Positions 1 to 10,837 of a DNA stretch of 22,647 nt are shown here, piece by piece. The stretch spans positions 1 through 22,647 of the forward strand of contig JALLPB010000120.1 in assembly GCA_036939975.1 (NCBI GenBank), given 5' to 3'. The notes beneath the pieces were generated by a model. That model saw only the letters and a program-made list of their open reading frames with translations, was not told where the DNA came from and ran no database searches. How positions within the stretch are numbered: position 1 is the first letter of the stretch; the number at the start of each line of letters is the position of its first letter. This DNA comes from Cyclostephanos tholiformis. Lineage: Eukaryota > Bacillariophyta > Thalassiosirophyceae > Thalassiosirales > Thalassiosiraceae. The position numbers were made by a program, and so were the translations under genes.

Positions 1-386
1 TTAGCTGTCACATCCTGGAACATTAGCCGTCCCTTAATCCCCGGTTTCTACGGTAGGTAATAAATATAAAATAAATTGGCAGCGACCGGGAACCGACCGC
101 ACCGACCGCCGAGCTGGCGGTCATAATATCTAGTCTGCAGGCTGGCGTGTTCTTTTTTTCTGTCATTTGGGGTGTGTGACCTGGGGAGAAGTCCAACGTT
201 CCCAATCCAAAACCGGTAGTACTTCTCTCTCTCTCTCTGTGTTACTGATGATCCAATGATTCATCATACACTCGGCACTTGACATAAAAAGGATTCTTCG
301 CCCCCCCATGGACGGAGGAGGCATAACGCCCAATTGAATACGCCGGAGTCATCGTATCGCCCTCCCCCACCCCCCCCCCCAAAAAA
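1..386. other. 5' flank of the plastid-protein gene
   Basis: I see no gene here; the one open frame on the minus strand (205-23) has no recognisable protein character. A (TC)7 tract lies at 224-238, as often seen in eukaryotic 5' regions. The start codon at 387 is immediately preceded by a run of 11 C (370-380) and then A's, an unusual leader that could be prone to replication slippage or sequencing error. No TATA box was assigned. Confidence 0.5.
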
Positions 387-1193
387 ATGTCGAAGTCATC
401 GTCGGTCGTCGTCGTCCTCCTCCTCCATTCGCTGTTATTACTACTCCCATCGTCGTGGGTCGTACTCGGCTTCCTCCAAGCGCCGTCGCATCCATCGTCG
501 CATCCATCGTCGTCGATCCGTGATCATCACGACAACCCGCTGCTCGGGTCGATATCCAATTGGAACGAGATAGCGCCGGGGGACGACGACGACGATGACC
601 ACCACCGCCACCGCGATGACGACCGCGTCCGAGACGACGTCGGTCACGGCGTCAAGAAACGCCAGTGGGCGCAGCGGAAGAGGAGGATATCGGGGGAAAT
701 GAGAAAGCGCGTGTCGTCGTCGTCGTCGGGGGGGGAGGACATCGACGACGATCGGGACACGTTGCCGTTCGTCGTCGCCGAACGCATCCCGGATCCGTAC
801 ACCTCCCCGTGCGTCATGGCACGCGCGGCGAGGGCGAATTCCGACGTCGAGGTCATTCGCGGGAGGAGGAGGAATGGTAGCAGGAGGAGGAATCACGCTG
901 GTTCCATATCGGCGTCGGTACGATCGGTACGATCGGACGGGAGTCTCCATCGTATACTCGGAGAATTCGCGTTCGATTCGCATACCAATTGCGGAGACCT
1001 ATTGCTCATCGGGGACGTGGAGTACGAGGTCGTATCGTGCAGGTCGCAATTCCGTTATGCGGGGGGCGGACGATTCGCCTTGGTACGCAAGATACTGGAG
1101 GTGAAGGGAGTAACGAGGATCGCCGAGGAGGCGTGCTTGGGTAGGCTAATGGAGAGGACGGGCGAATCGGAATCGGGCAAGAACTTCGAGTGA
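387..1193 (+). CDS. Putative plastid-targeted protein of unknown function
   Basis: This single-exon frame encodes 268 residues. Residues 5-28 form a hydrophobic signal peptide followed by VLG-F-LQAP. The Phe at position 29 fits the ASAFAP-type cleavage motif that directs diatom proteins into the complex plastid. The following region (about 34-185) is low complexity, with Ser-, Asp/His- and Arg-rich blocks; the Asp run at 66-71 is unusual for a transit peptide, which is normally Ser/Ala-rich and not acidic. A compact folded-looking segment occupies about 186-257, with motifs CGDLLLIGDVEYEVV, QFRYAGG and ALVRKILEVK, suggesting a small beta-rich domain with a C-terminal helix. I do not recognise the family and assign no function. 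The ATG at 387 is chosen because it opens directly onto the signal peptide. The gene is convergent with the TPR gene, whose stop lies 205 bp away. Confidence 0.72.
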   Translation: MSKSSSVVVVLLLHSLLLLLPSSWVVLGFLQAPSHPSSHPSSSIRDHHDNPLLGSISNWNEIAPGDDDDDDHHRHRDDDRVRDDVGHGVKKRQWAQRKRRISGEMRKRVSSSSSGGEDIDDDRDTLPFVVAERIPDPYTSPCVMARAARANSDVEVIRGRRRNGSRRRNHAGSISASVRSVRSDGSLHRILGEFAFDSHTNCGDLLLIGDVEYEVVSCRSQFRYAGGGRFALVRKILEVKGVTRIAEEACLGRLMERTGESESGKNFE

Positions 1194-1398
1194 GAGCGGG
1201 GAAGTGAGCGAATTCGGATGGAGGGAGGACGGATCTGTTTTCGGGCGACTTATATAACTAAGGCTTACTATGGTCCGTTTCTCTCCTCTCTTGTTTTTAA
1301 AGTCCATTCCTCTTCCTTGATCGTTCATATCCATCAGAACGGAACGGGCGAATGTTACTCGAGGCATAGTATCTATGTATATTATAACCCCCCGTCAT

Positions 1399-4300
1399 TC
1401 ATACGCCCGCGAGAGCGCTCTCCGCCATCTCAATGTTACCCAATGTGCAAGCTACCATGTAGTGATCATCTTTCAGTCCGCCCTCGCGATACTTGCTGAG
1501 GCACGTTCTCCAATTCCGAAGGGCCTCTCTGTAATTGCCATCCTCGGCACGGAGGCATCCGATTTGATGTAACGTCTGGGCCTCGAGCTTCGGATGACTG
1601 CCTAGGCCGGAGGTGATATCCAACGAGGCATCGTAGCATTTCGATGCATTCCCCTTATCGCCGATGGCCGCGAATATGATGCCCATGCCGAAGAGCGTCT
1701 TGCCGATCTCGATGTTGTGATTGCCGAGACGGAGCTTGCGTATTCGCAATGCCTCCTTCAGGCAGCGAAGCGCCTTCTCGTGCTCGTGCTGCTGCTGGTA
1801 TATTCCCGCGATGTCGTCTAAGCTAGACGCGACCTTGAGGTGATCGCCCCCGAGGATGATTTTACGCACGCTCAGGCCCTCCTTGTGATTCTGCATGGCC
1901 TTTTCCACATCGTTCATGGCATCGGAGACATATCCGAGGCTATGGTAGGTATTGGCCACGCTAAGGTGCGTCTCCCCGACCGAACGTTTGTAGACGCCGA
2001 GCGCCCGAGTAAAGTCCCGTAATGCAAGGTCGTGTTGTCCCCTGATCCTGCGCACCTCACCGATTCTGTACACGATGTCCGCGACCTGCTCGTCTTCATC
2101 CAAAACGGACAGTCGCCTCTTCAGGGCCTCTTCGTAGCATACGATGCTCTCGAGATATTGATTCCTCGATTCGCGGACGCCACCAATCTGAAATAACACT
2201 TCCGAAACGCCTAACTCGTTATCGCTCAACTGCCTTCTGATCCCAAGCGCTTCATCGAAACACGCCATGGCGTCATCGACTCTTCTTTGCTTCATGTGTA
2301 TCTTTCCGAGGCAGACCAACGCAGACGAAAGCCTTTCCGGGTCAGCGCTGTCGAAGCCCCTTTGGAGGAGAATGAACTTTGTCAAGAGCGTGACGGCACC
2401 TTCGAATAGACCCACATCGCTTTTTGCTTTCCCAAGATCATACGCCACTTCCGCCCATTTCTCGGATTCGTCTCCATAGTTGCACTCACGAAAACCAAGA
2501 CACATTTCTAGTGTACACAGGGCGCTGTCACTGTCCCCGCATGCAATTTGCGACAATCCAAGAAGACGGCGGGTGTAGTCGCACTCCTCCGACGTATCCT
2601 CGCCATCTGATTCTCGATAAATATTTATGGCATCTTGGAACAATGGCAATGACTTATAATGATCATTTTTGCATTGATGCAATTTTGCCACATGGACCAA
2701 TGCTTCCGCGACATCTCTGTGGCATTTGTCCAAAAGTTTGCGGCGCATGCGCAATGCTTCTTCGAAGCAACGTAGGGCTAATCCATGGTTGTTAAGTCGA
2801 TCATGAATCAATCCGACCTGTATCAACAAATCCGCATTCTTCAGATGATCTCTATCATAAATCTTCTTCTGAATCCTTTTCACTGTTCTCATAAAAAAGA
2901 TGGGAACTTTTCAGCGGAGGAGAGAATGAAACACACGATATCATCACAGAGCGAACAAAATGATGGCAATCACCTTCTTTAAATGCAATTAGAGCGCCTT
3001 CCACATCATTGCTCAAAGATTTTAACTTTCCTATTTCCAACAGAACGTTGGAACATGGAGACGAGTTTGTTCCTACAACAGCATTCTTGATCTTCAATGA
3101 GTGTTCGTAAGATAGAATTGCATTATCAATATCGCCTGTTTTGGCGTATGCACGACCAAGCAAATCAAGCACATCACTTTTTAATACATCGCAGTCTTGA
3201 CTGCCTCTGTAGGCCACGAGCGCAGACAGCAATAGCGGTATGACTGGCGCAAAATCTCCCCTTTGAATGTAGAGTGACCCCAAGAGATGTCGAGTCTCTG
3301 CCAATGACATGTGGTTGTCCGGCAGTATGGATTTCTTTATCTCTAACGCCTCCTCAAGACATGCAATTGCATCATTGTTTTTTTGCTGATGAAAAAAAAT
3401 CTTCCCCATACTTATCCACAGGAGGTTAATTAAAATGCAAGAGTTGTGTTGAGCTCGTATAGAAATATCAACATAATTAATGGCAATCAACTGACCTGTG
3501 CAAAGAGAATGAGACATATAAATGAGCGTCGCCCAGCAATGCTCGCCTAACTTTCAGTGAGCTCTCAAATGATTTGAGCGCATCATCCAGGTTGCCTAGT
3601 TGTAGCATGGCAAGACCTATGCAGTGTTTTGTTTTTGCAATAGACAACTGTTCATTCGGATGAACCTTCACTTTGATCCTCAACGCTTCTTCGTACGAAC
3701 GGAGAGAATCCTCAAATCTTCCCTCCTTGGCTTCACAATTGCCAATGTTATGCAAAGTTTCCGCGATATCAGCAGTTTCCTTCTTCTTAGAGTACATCCG
3801 TCGCATCACCAACGAATCTTGGAAACATTTCAGAGCCTGTTGATTGGCTGAGTTCTTAACATGAATTATTCCGATTAAAGTAAGAGTATTTCCAATTTGC
3901 TTGTAATCGTTCCTTTGCTGAAATACCTGCAACGCCTTTTGGAAGTATATCAATGCTTTAGATTGTCTGTTCAGTCTATTATCATAGAGTGAACCCATTT
4001 CGACTGTTAGTACACCAATTCTATCTAACATTTCATTTGCGTTCTCACATTCGTTGGCTAGTTGCTTAGTCAATACGATGACATCTTCGTATGTTTGCAG
4101 TAACAAGCAGACTTGACTTTTATCTGAAGGTGTGGCAGACACGAGACGTACTCTTCTTTTCAAGCTTTGCTCAAAAAATTGTAGAGCCTTTTGAGGCTCT
4201 CCCATCACACGATAAACATTGGCTAAGCAATCGAGTGTTTCGCAAACATCGCTGATGGCGCTGATGTCGTCTGGGCTTGATATGTTTGCCATCCGGATAA

Positions 4301-7300
4301 GCAAAGTTTCCCTAAAACTCGTCAAACTGGATACAGCGAACAATGAATACTTCCATTAGCCAAAATAAATACGATTAATCTGTTTTGCATGAGTCTGCCG
4401 ACACACACATGCAAATGACATATTTACTCACCTTTGGGAAAATAAGCCAAGATCGTCATACAGGATGCCGATATTGTGGAGCACCTCTGCGGAGTCGGTA
4501 TGCGCCTTTCCTAGTATTTCAACCTTTATCTTATGAGCACAAATAAAGCAACCAAGTGCCTTAGAGAAAGCCTTCTTTTCGCGATGGATTTTTCCTAACC
4601 AGCCATAACTATCTGCAACTGAAAGATCAGTACCCCCGAGCTTGGCTAATCTGATCGAGAGGCTTTTTTTCAAACATTTGAGCGCGACTTCATTGTCCAT
4701 CTTCGCATGATACATGATGCCAATATTGTGCAGTACACGTGCGACACATGGATGCTCATACCCACGAGTGACCTTGTAAATCTTGAGAGCTTGTTCATAG
4801 CATTTCTGGGCAAGCTTAAAGTGATTGAATCGCTGGTGATGGCAACCCATAATGAACTTGTGTTGCAATTATGTACTTGAGTGCAGAAGAGATCAATTAT
4901 GAAGAACGGTAAGAAGAAATGAAAACTTACGAGTATTTCTGCAATAGATTCGTGATTTTGGTCGGCGCCATAAGCTTCAGTCGTGAGTGCAAGAGCCTCC
5001 TCATAATGTTCCATCTCCTGAGCAGGATACACGCCAATGCCACCAATGCATTCACCAATCATCGTCATTGAGTTCCCAATATCTATTCGCAAATTGCGTC
5101 GCGTGGATTCCGATTCGCTGTAATCAGCAGCAGCGAGTTCTCCAGCCTTATCACGCAACACGGTTGATATAAAAGTTAATGTCTTGAAATGATCGTCCCT
5201 CCATCCTTCAATATCAGTCGCACTCATGGACGAGGCTGATTGTTTATGTTTATGGATCGCAGACTGCAGATGTTTCGTTCGCCATTTGTCAAATGAATGC
5301 GACAGAAGCATATCCAACTTCGTACAGTCCCGACAGTGCGCGGTCGTTCCCCAACGAAAACCCATTACTAGCAATCTAAGCCTAATAAATCTAGTGTCCG
5401 CGAGCAAGAACTTGGCATCCTCCAATCGGCCAGATGCTATCAAATGCTTGACGGCGTGTTGACAGGAATACCAACAAATCCAGTTGTAATTTGCTGATGT
5501 TTCCGTTTCTTTCGTATCATCAAGCACTTCGTTTAATTGCGAGCAGACCAAACGAGACAAAACACTATGGCATTCACGGAGATATGCTTCATCATCCAGA
5601 AGCAGTGCAGGTATAATATCATCTGTTTTACCTTGCATGCCCGCCTGATGCAAATGACTGTCATTGATACCAACGAAAAATCCTTCAGATTCTGGCATCC
5701 CTCCAGCTGCTGTTTCAGCGCTATATATACTAATTAAGCCGATATCACGTAACGACTTGCAGATGTAACTGCAAATTGCAACGCTGGTCTCAGGGAGGAC
5801 AAGGTGGTGATGCGACGACGTCGATTTTTCGAACAGTGGGACGTCGTCAAACTTTGATAGATGCTTGTGGTTCGACAATACCCACGAGTACATCTTTCCT
5901 GCAGCAGCTGCATCAGACGCTCCATTACTTTTACATTCTTGATTGTTGGCGTCGTTCATATTGTTGTCTTCATTTAATCTTAGAATACAAGCCCATACAA
6001 CGTAGGCAATATCAAAAGGAACAAGTATGATTGGGTTTTCCGAACTAATGGCATAATTGCTTGCTCGGCCCTCGGCATCCTCTTCCCATATCTGACGATG
6101 GCGATTGAGATTCGTTAATCCGACTGTGGTATCAACGACGAGAGACGACAACAATGGTCCTATCCTCTTGCAATGATCGGCGCTATCCTGGCCTACTGCC
6201 ACGTCCGGGGACCACAGCGACAACAGTAAACGATGGCACAAAATAAACCCCATGCGATACTTCCTTGCATCTTCACTATCATCATCATCATCATCAGATG
6301 CCGAGAACTCTCCTTCGGGAAGTGGGATGCTGTTAAATAACGATACATATGTGTCGTAAATGTCACTATTGTCAACGATGGTGTGAGGCGAAGGTGGCGA
6401 TGACAACGATGATAGCGACGCGTCAATGGACTCGTCCGGACAATTGCAATTGTTCTCAGTTTCATTCTCTTGCATGCCGTGGTCACTCTTACGTTCGTCA
6501 AAATTCGTGTTATAAGTCTTCGTGTGCAATCCATCAATCATGATTGGACCGCCACCTTTAATCGTTTCATACTGCCTCCGCTGTTGCATCCATTCTGCAG
6601 AATCGGCATTATTCACCACGACGCAGTTCTCTAACTCCAAATCATCCAGCACAACCGATGAGGACATCTTGACAGAAGAACGATGCGTTTCCAGAAATTC
6701 TTCTACCGTTTGGGGAAGTCCTATCGGAAATGGCGCCCCTTCCTCCGTGACAATTGTAGTGATGATGTCACCATGCTGACTACTGACGATAAGACTGTCG
6801 TCGCATCTACTTTGAATACCGATCGAGTCTATTTTCTCGCCGTACATTGCATCTCGTCTCCTCGTTTGCTCCAGACGTATTTCCGAAATCTCTCTATTAG
6901 TAATCGAGGTTGCAGTCTCTCGCTGTTGCGAGACCGACGCACCCCCCTCGGCATCGTAAACATTTTCGTGATCGCACAAACTACCAATTTGATCATTGGC
7001 TCGGTCCGTGGTGGCGGTAGTATCGATGACAACTCCATCATTAATTTTGCCTTCATCAATATTATCGTCAAAGGAGGAAGAATTCCGGTCATTGAGTTCC
7101 ATTTCGATCTCGTCTAATAAATCATCCGTCATTTCCTCCACTACCCTCTTTTCATCTTTCGAAACTACATATGACGAGAGTGGTTGCTCTGGTGTGCGAG
7201 CATATCTTGATGCGATCGATATTGTTGGATCTGAATCGTCTTTCGACATTGGATCAGAAGGGGGAAATGGATTTATCGTTCTCTCACTCGTCGAAGCGGC

Positions 7301-8086
7301 GGCGGCAGTTCCAGAGGCGAATGTATCGTAGTTGTGATACCGTGTCGAGGTGGATGCCGCCGTTGTTATAGTAAGTTCTGTATTATCTATTGATAATGGA
7401 GCAGAAGAGGATGTATCAATAACCGTCTCTCTTGCAGTGACGGCACCGGCGGCTTCAGAAGCGGATGCATCGTAATCACCATCGCGAGAGTTTTCCGATT
7501 CGCGATGCCGCTCCTCCCCATGCACATGCGGCTCGGACGATGGGCCATCCATCTTCTCCGCCCCCCTCGTTTCATGCTGCGTATGAATAACGGCAGTAGC
7601 ATCATCGATCTTCACGTAAGGACAAATCGACCATGTGCTCTCCGGCAATCCCAATACCTCGCACGCGAATTTCACCAATCGACATCGTCCGGCATATAGC
7701 CTACGCGCGTCCTCGTCCGCGTCGCGCAATCTCAGCATGTCGGACGACAGCGCGAAGCCGCACGATGTCAGAAAATCGACGCAGCCATCGTGCCTACCCG
7801 CGCGGTCGTGAAATGACCCCCCGAGCTTTATCTTGCGTATCCTACCGTTCTTTTTATGCCCGACGCCGTCGTCCTGATCGGCGAGGATGTTATCGAGCAC
7901 GCGCAGCAATAGGGATACGACGGACGTGCACAATCGTTCCGCGGACGACGACGACGACGACAAGGACGAAGAGGACGACGACGCGGCGGTGGACGATCCT
8001 ACGCACCCGGCCGTCGTCGATAGGAGCGACTTGCCGAGTTTCGAGAGGGACGGTCCGAAGACATCGACGTCGTCGGGGGGGATCAT
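1399..8086 (-). CDS. PUB-like / multi-TPR protein (kinesin light chain-type repeats), five exons
   Basis: Exons are 8086-4931, 4856-4432, 4326-3496, 3410-2974 and 2882-1399; joined they make 6333 nt, a continuous 2110-residue frame. Residues about 52-125 resemble a PUB domain (LLRVLDNILAD, RIRKIKL, VDFLTSCGF), a fold known to bind the C-terminal tail of Cdc48/p97. Residues 160-600 are low complexity and acidic/Ser/Thr-rich. Residues about 600-930 are mostly helical, with a segment (867-923: YNWICWYSCQHAVKHL, GRLEDAKFLL, FIRLRL) resembling the helical linker of APAF-like and diatom TPR proteins. From about 1000 to the end lie roughly two dozen TPRs of the 42-residue kinesin light chain type, with A-x-x-C-x-E-E-A-L signatures. 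No kinesin-binding N-terminal coiled coil is visible, so calling it a true kinesin light chain is not justified. A scaffold or adaptor role is inferred. TPR and gene structure are well supported; the PUB call is moderate. Confidence 0.85.
2883..2973 (-). other. Intron 4 of TPR gene
   Basis: This 91-nt GT-AG intron has donor G|GTGATT at 2973 and acceptor AACAG|TG ending at 2883. Splicing is phase 1 and forms a Val codon, joining FKE to KRIQKK in frame within a TPR. Confidence 0.75.
3411..3495 (-). other. Intron 3 of TPR gene
   Basis: This 85-nt GT-AG intron has donor CACAG|GTCAGT and acceptor ATAAG|TATGGGG. It is phase 2, splits a Ser codon, and joins SFSLH to MGKIFF, restoring a TPR helix pair. 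Confidence 0.75.
4327..4431 (-). other. Intron 2 of TPR gene
   Basis: This 105-nt GT-AG intron has donor CAAAG|GTGAGT and acceptor TCCAG|TTTGAC. It is phase 2, splits a Ser codon, and joins GLFSQ to LTSFRETL. Confidence 0.75.
4857..4930 (-). other. Intron 1 of TPR gene
   Basis: This 74-nt GT-AG intron has a consensus donor CTC|GTAAGT and acceptor ACAAG|TTC. It is phase 0 and joins ESIAEIL to FIMGCHH at the start of a TPR. Other AG dinucleotides nearby make the exact acceptor slightly less certain than the donor. Confidence 0.72.
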
Positions 8087-8094
8087 CTCTCCAT
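8083..8094 (-). promoter_or_regulatory. Three-codon uORF overlapping the TPR gene start
   Basis: An upstream ATG at 8094-8092 opens a Met-Glu-Arg frame. Its TGA (8085-8083) overlaps the main ATG (8086-8084) as ATGA. If the transcript leader includes it, main-frame initiation would need leaky scanning or reinitiation. Whether it is transcribed is not visible from the sequence. Confidence 0.4.
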
Positions 8095-8926
8095 GGGAGA
8101 GGAAAATGGGAACGAGATATCGAATGGGCTACAGCCTATTTTTTTTTCTCTCGTGACTGTACGGAGACATAAAAGGTCATTTTGACAAAAATTACCCAGG
8201 GAGTCATTCCTAGATAGGGGGAGGTGATATTTAAGATTTGGGGCATTTCCGGGCAACGGCCGAACCCACCCCCGATCAACCAATCCTTGTCGTCATAAAT
8301 AATATGGCCGCCCCTTCCCCATCGGTTACCATGACGCACCATATGCGTGCGATGGGTGGCGCGGCTTTGTTTCGTCACCCTCCGCATCTTCGCACATCCC
8401 CTCTTCCATCTTCCTTCATGAGAGCCACACATGCTACATCGTCTCGATTTCGAAAAAAAATGACACGACATCTCGTAATGACGTATCAATAATCCCCACC
8501 CCCCACCACCACCCCCTAAACGACTTCAATATATATGGACGCGTGAGTCGGCAAGGTCGGGAGGAGGGAGGGGCGTGTTAACATGATGACCAACGGATGC
8601 AAAAATCTCGATAACGTTAAGCGCTGCGTGTGATACATTCCGATCGTTCGATGGTCGGCGCGCGTTTCGGTGTGTATGGTCATGGATGGATACGATACCT
8701 AGGGGATGGATGTCCATTATCGAGAATTCGGGTCGCGGAATGACCTGATATGATTACTAGTACAGGATGTGTGTATCATCATAGATAGACGGAGAATAAT
8801 AATTTAACAAAATAATCAGATATCTTGACATGAAGAACACGACATTTTAGAGCTATTATTATTTACATGCAGAACTAGCTATGTTCATCCAAGGTGATCT
8901 TTGCACAGCAATGTAGAACGATGGAT
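8087..8926. other. Intergenic region between HSF 3' end and TPR gene 5' end
   Basis: These 840 bases separate two minus-strand genes. The TPR promoter and 5' leader are expected near 8087-8300, which includes an AT-rich tract (8140-8175). A C-rich stretch lies at about 8491-8517. The open frames here are short and lack coding character. No RNA gene was recognised. Confidence 0.5.
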
Positions 8927-10300
8927 TCAAAAGCGAATGGGATCCATGAATTCCTTCTCCAAATCATTCGATGATATCCCCAGGATCGAGCACAAATCTC
9001 CATCGCAAGAAATATCGTCAGATGGATCTAAAATTTGCGAGGCCAAGAGTAGGAAATTATCGTCCGTGCCATCATTCGAGGGCTGATGGACTTGTCCCCA
9101 GCCGAGGATTGTACCCCGTTCAACATAAGACGAGGGCAAGCGACGATGAGAACTGCTCGCCTCGACCTGTGGCCACGAAGATGAAGATGAGAACGATTTA
9201 TAATGCGCGTTCGCCTGGACTGACGCGTTGTCAGCGTAGCAGTCAGAAAATGCATTTTCGGCAAAGGGCACAGGCGATGTGTAGACAAAGGTAGGCAACG
9301 TGTGCTGGAAGGCAGTCACCTCTGCCTGCTGTTGTTGTTCCGGATCGATACTATCATTCTCTGGCGGATGTGAAGAGGGCGACATCGATACCGCTGACCA
9401 ATGACGTTGCTCCGCAGTCCTGATAATGCTTCCTTGCGGGAATGGAGGGGATGTCATAGACACAGCTACCATTTGTTTCTTTTCAACAAGCCTGCCCATA
9501 CCAGGTGAAAGTGGCATCTTCTGTGTATGCTGTTGGTATTTTTTTGACGCCTGGACGAGCACTGCTTCATAATTGGGCATGGTTACTTCCGATATCTGTT
9601 GGTTTCTTTTCAACGCCTTTGCTTCAGAGTTAGGCATGGTAACTTCCGATATCTGATCGGAACAGTTGTTCGAGGTGACATCGATTTCATACCCCGAATA
9701 GAGTCTGGACGTAGCTAAAAAGGAAGCCATTGAATTGGCGAGAGAGACCTCCTCTGGTGAGAGGCTGTTTTTCGTCGACGTTTCCCTCAACGAAACGATG
9801 CTCAAAGCTGTACCGCGCTTCAACTCGCTAGAGTCAAATGTTCGCCGTCGCTCGGGTGGGCCTCTCTTGGATGTACCATTCGGTTTGACTTTAACCCTTT
9901 GAATGTATTTGAGTCTCTCGACACTGCCCCGAATGAAGTATTGATTGAACCATGTGTTTTCAGCGTTAAGGCGCCTGAATCCCCACAAGCTGAGCTGACG
10001 AGTCTGTTGAAAATGTTCGTGTGAGGGCATGTCAAAAGTCAAAGTTAGAATTACCACCATAGTAAAAAAATTTCAGGAGCAATGTTCACTGGCGAAGTCG
10101 TAGCTTACAAACGATCGGAATTTAGTCTGATTGAAGAATATTGGCATGACATGCTCCAAAAAAACGTCCTGCTTGTTTATGATGAAGGCTAGGCCGTCAA
10201 GTGTCCATGAAATAGCCGAGCTGTGCTCAGAATTGGCAACATATTCGAGCATGTCATATAGCCTGAATGGAAAATACTTATTAATTGATGTTGATGACAT
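8927..10300 (-). CDS. HSF-type DNA-binding transcription factor, two exons
   Basis: Exons 10300-10109 and 10003-8927 join in frame to 422 residues. Residues about 9-105 form a heat shock factor DNA-binding domain: FPFRLYDML, ISWTLDGLAFII, KFRSF followed across the intron by TRQLSLWGF, then the wing and NQYFIRG. The intron falls just before the recognition-helix RQL core. An in-frame TGA 15 nt upstream supports the ATG at 10300, leaving only about eight residues before the domain, as in many diatom HSFs. After it comes a basic stretch (KRGPPERRR), a possible nuclear localisation signal. The C-terminal part is low complexity with a short Gln run and a final acidic/hydrophobic segment (about 380-420) that could be an activation region. 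I see no clear HR-A/B heptad coiled coil, so trimerisation is unproven. It probably binds nGAAn-type elements in the nucleus; targets are unknown. Confidence 0.88.
9564..9657 (-). repeat. Internal duplication in the HSF C-terminal region
   Basis: Segments 9564-9600 and 9621-9657 match at 32 of 37 bases with an offset of exactly 57 bp (19 codons). The protein therefore carries two copies of ISEVTMPN followed by EA. Frame is preserved, which fits a tolerated duplication in a disordered region. Confidence 0.7.
10004..10108 (-). other. Intron in HSF gene
   Basis: This 105-nt GT-AG intron has donor TTT|GTAAGC and acceptor CAACAG|ACTCGT. It is phase 0. Splicing restores the HSF core RSF-TRQLSLWGF, strong family-based support. 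Confidence 0.85.
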
Positions 10301-10740
10301 TCTTACATCATCTCATCATAAACCACTTGATGGGTCTATGTCGGATAGAAATTATGTGTAATATTATTTTATGAAACATTGGCAGCTTAACTTCGTTATT
10401 TTTGTCTGTGAACATTGGAGTTGAGGGAATAGCGAGAGAATGATGCCATCATGACCGTGTTCATGAGAGTTCTCAAGGGTTCGTAGCTTTCTTGTTTTAT
10501 GCGAACCACTAATAGTTTCGCAGCTGGAAGAAACACGTCAGACTGTCTTTTTCAGTCCCACTTCTTAAATTCTTTTTTCTGCGAAAATAACGAAAATAAT
10601 TTTTACAAAAAATCCGCTTGCAACTGTCGTGAAGAAACATGTGCGGGAAACTCATATTTTTCGGACATTCAGACAGTCGTATCTAATAGAGTTTTTTCAG
10701 GTTTGCGAATGTCGCATGCAATCTCGCAACACATTATCTT
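10301..10740. other. AT-rich intergenic region upstream of HSF gene
   Basis: This is the probable HSF promoter side. No RNA gene, convincing coding frame or clear nGAAnnTTCn array was seen. A plus-strand frame at 10499-10756 is Cys/Asn/Ser-rich and runs into the palindrome; I do not consider it a gene. Confidence 0.45.
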
Positions 10741-10837
10741 GGTACGAGTTGTATGAGCAGTTGCCTTAAACGCTAACAAGAGGGTTAGGGTTAAGGGTTA
10801 GAACAATTTTAAGGCAACTGCTCATACCACTCGTACC
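10741..10837. repeat. 97-bp palindrome with telomere-like loop
   Basis: Arm 10741-10770 and arm 10808-10837 are reverse complements across 30 bases with one mismatch. The 37-base spacer contains GGGTTAGGGTTAAGGGTTAG (10783-10802), close to the TTAGGG telomere repeat. The right arm ends exactly where sequence shared by the two retroelement copies begins (10838). It could be a foldback or MITE-like insertion, a healed chromosome end, or a replication-fork product. Confidence 0.85.

Noticed and set aside
441..983. Long minus-strand open frame inside the plastid-protein gene
   Set aside because: It is an Arg/Val-rich shadow of GAC/TCG-rich coding sequence on the plus strand, with no domain character.
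1399..4868. Several separate TPR genes instead of one
   Set aside because: The pieces join through four consensus GT-AG introns into one in-register frame, with repeats continuing across every junction.
7633..8172. Arg/Thr-rich plus-strand frame opposite the TPR gene N terminus
   Set aside because: It is antisense to the PUB-like and Ser-rich coding exon; its composition follows from the triplet repeats there.
8136..8489. 117-codon minus-strand frame between HSF and TPR genes
   Set aside because: There is no recognisable motif or codon preference, and it ends just inside the probable TPR promoter and leader.
10499..10756. Plus-strand 85-codon frame upstream of the palindrome
   Set aside because: It has biased AT-driven composition, no motif, and runs into the palindrome arm; unlikely to be a gene.
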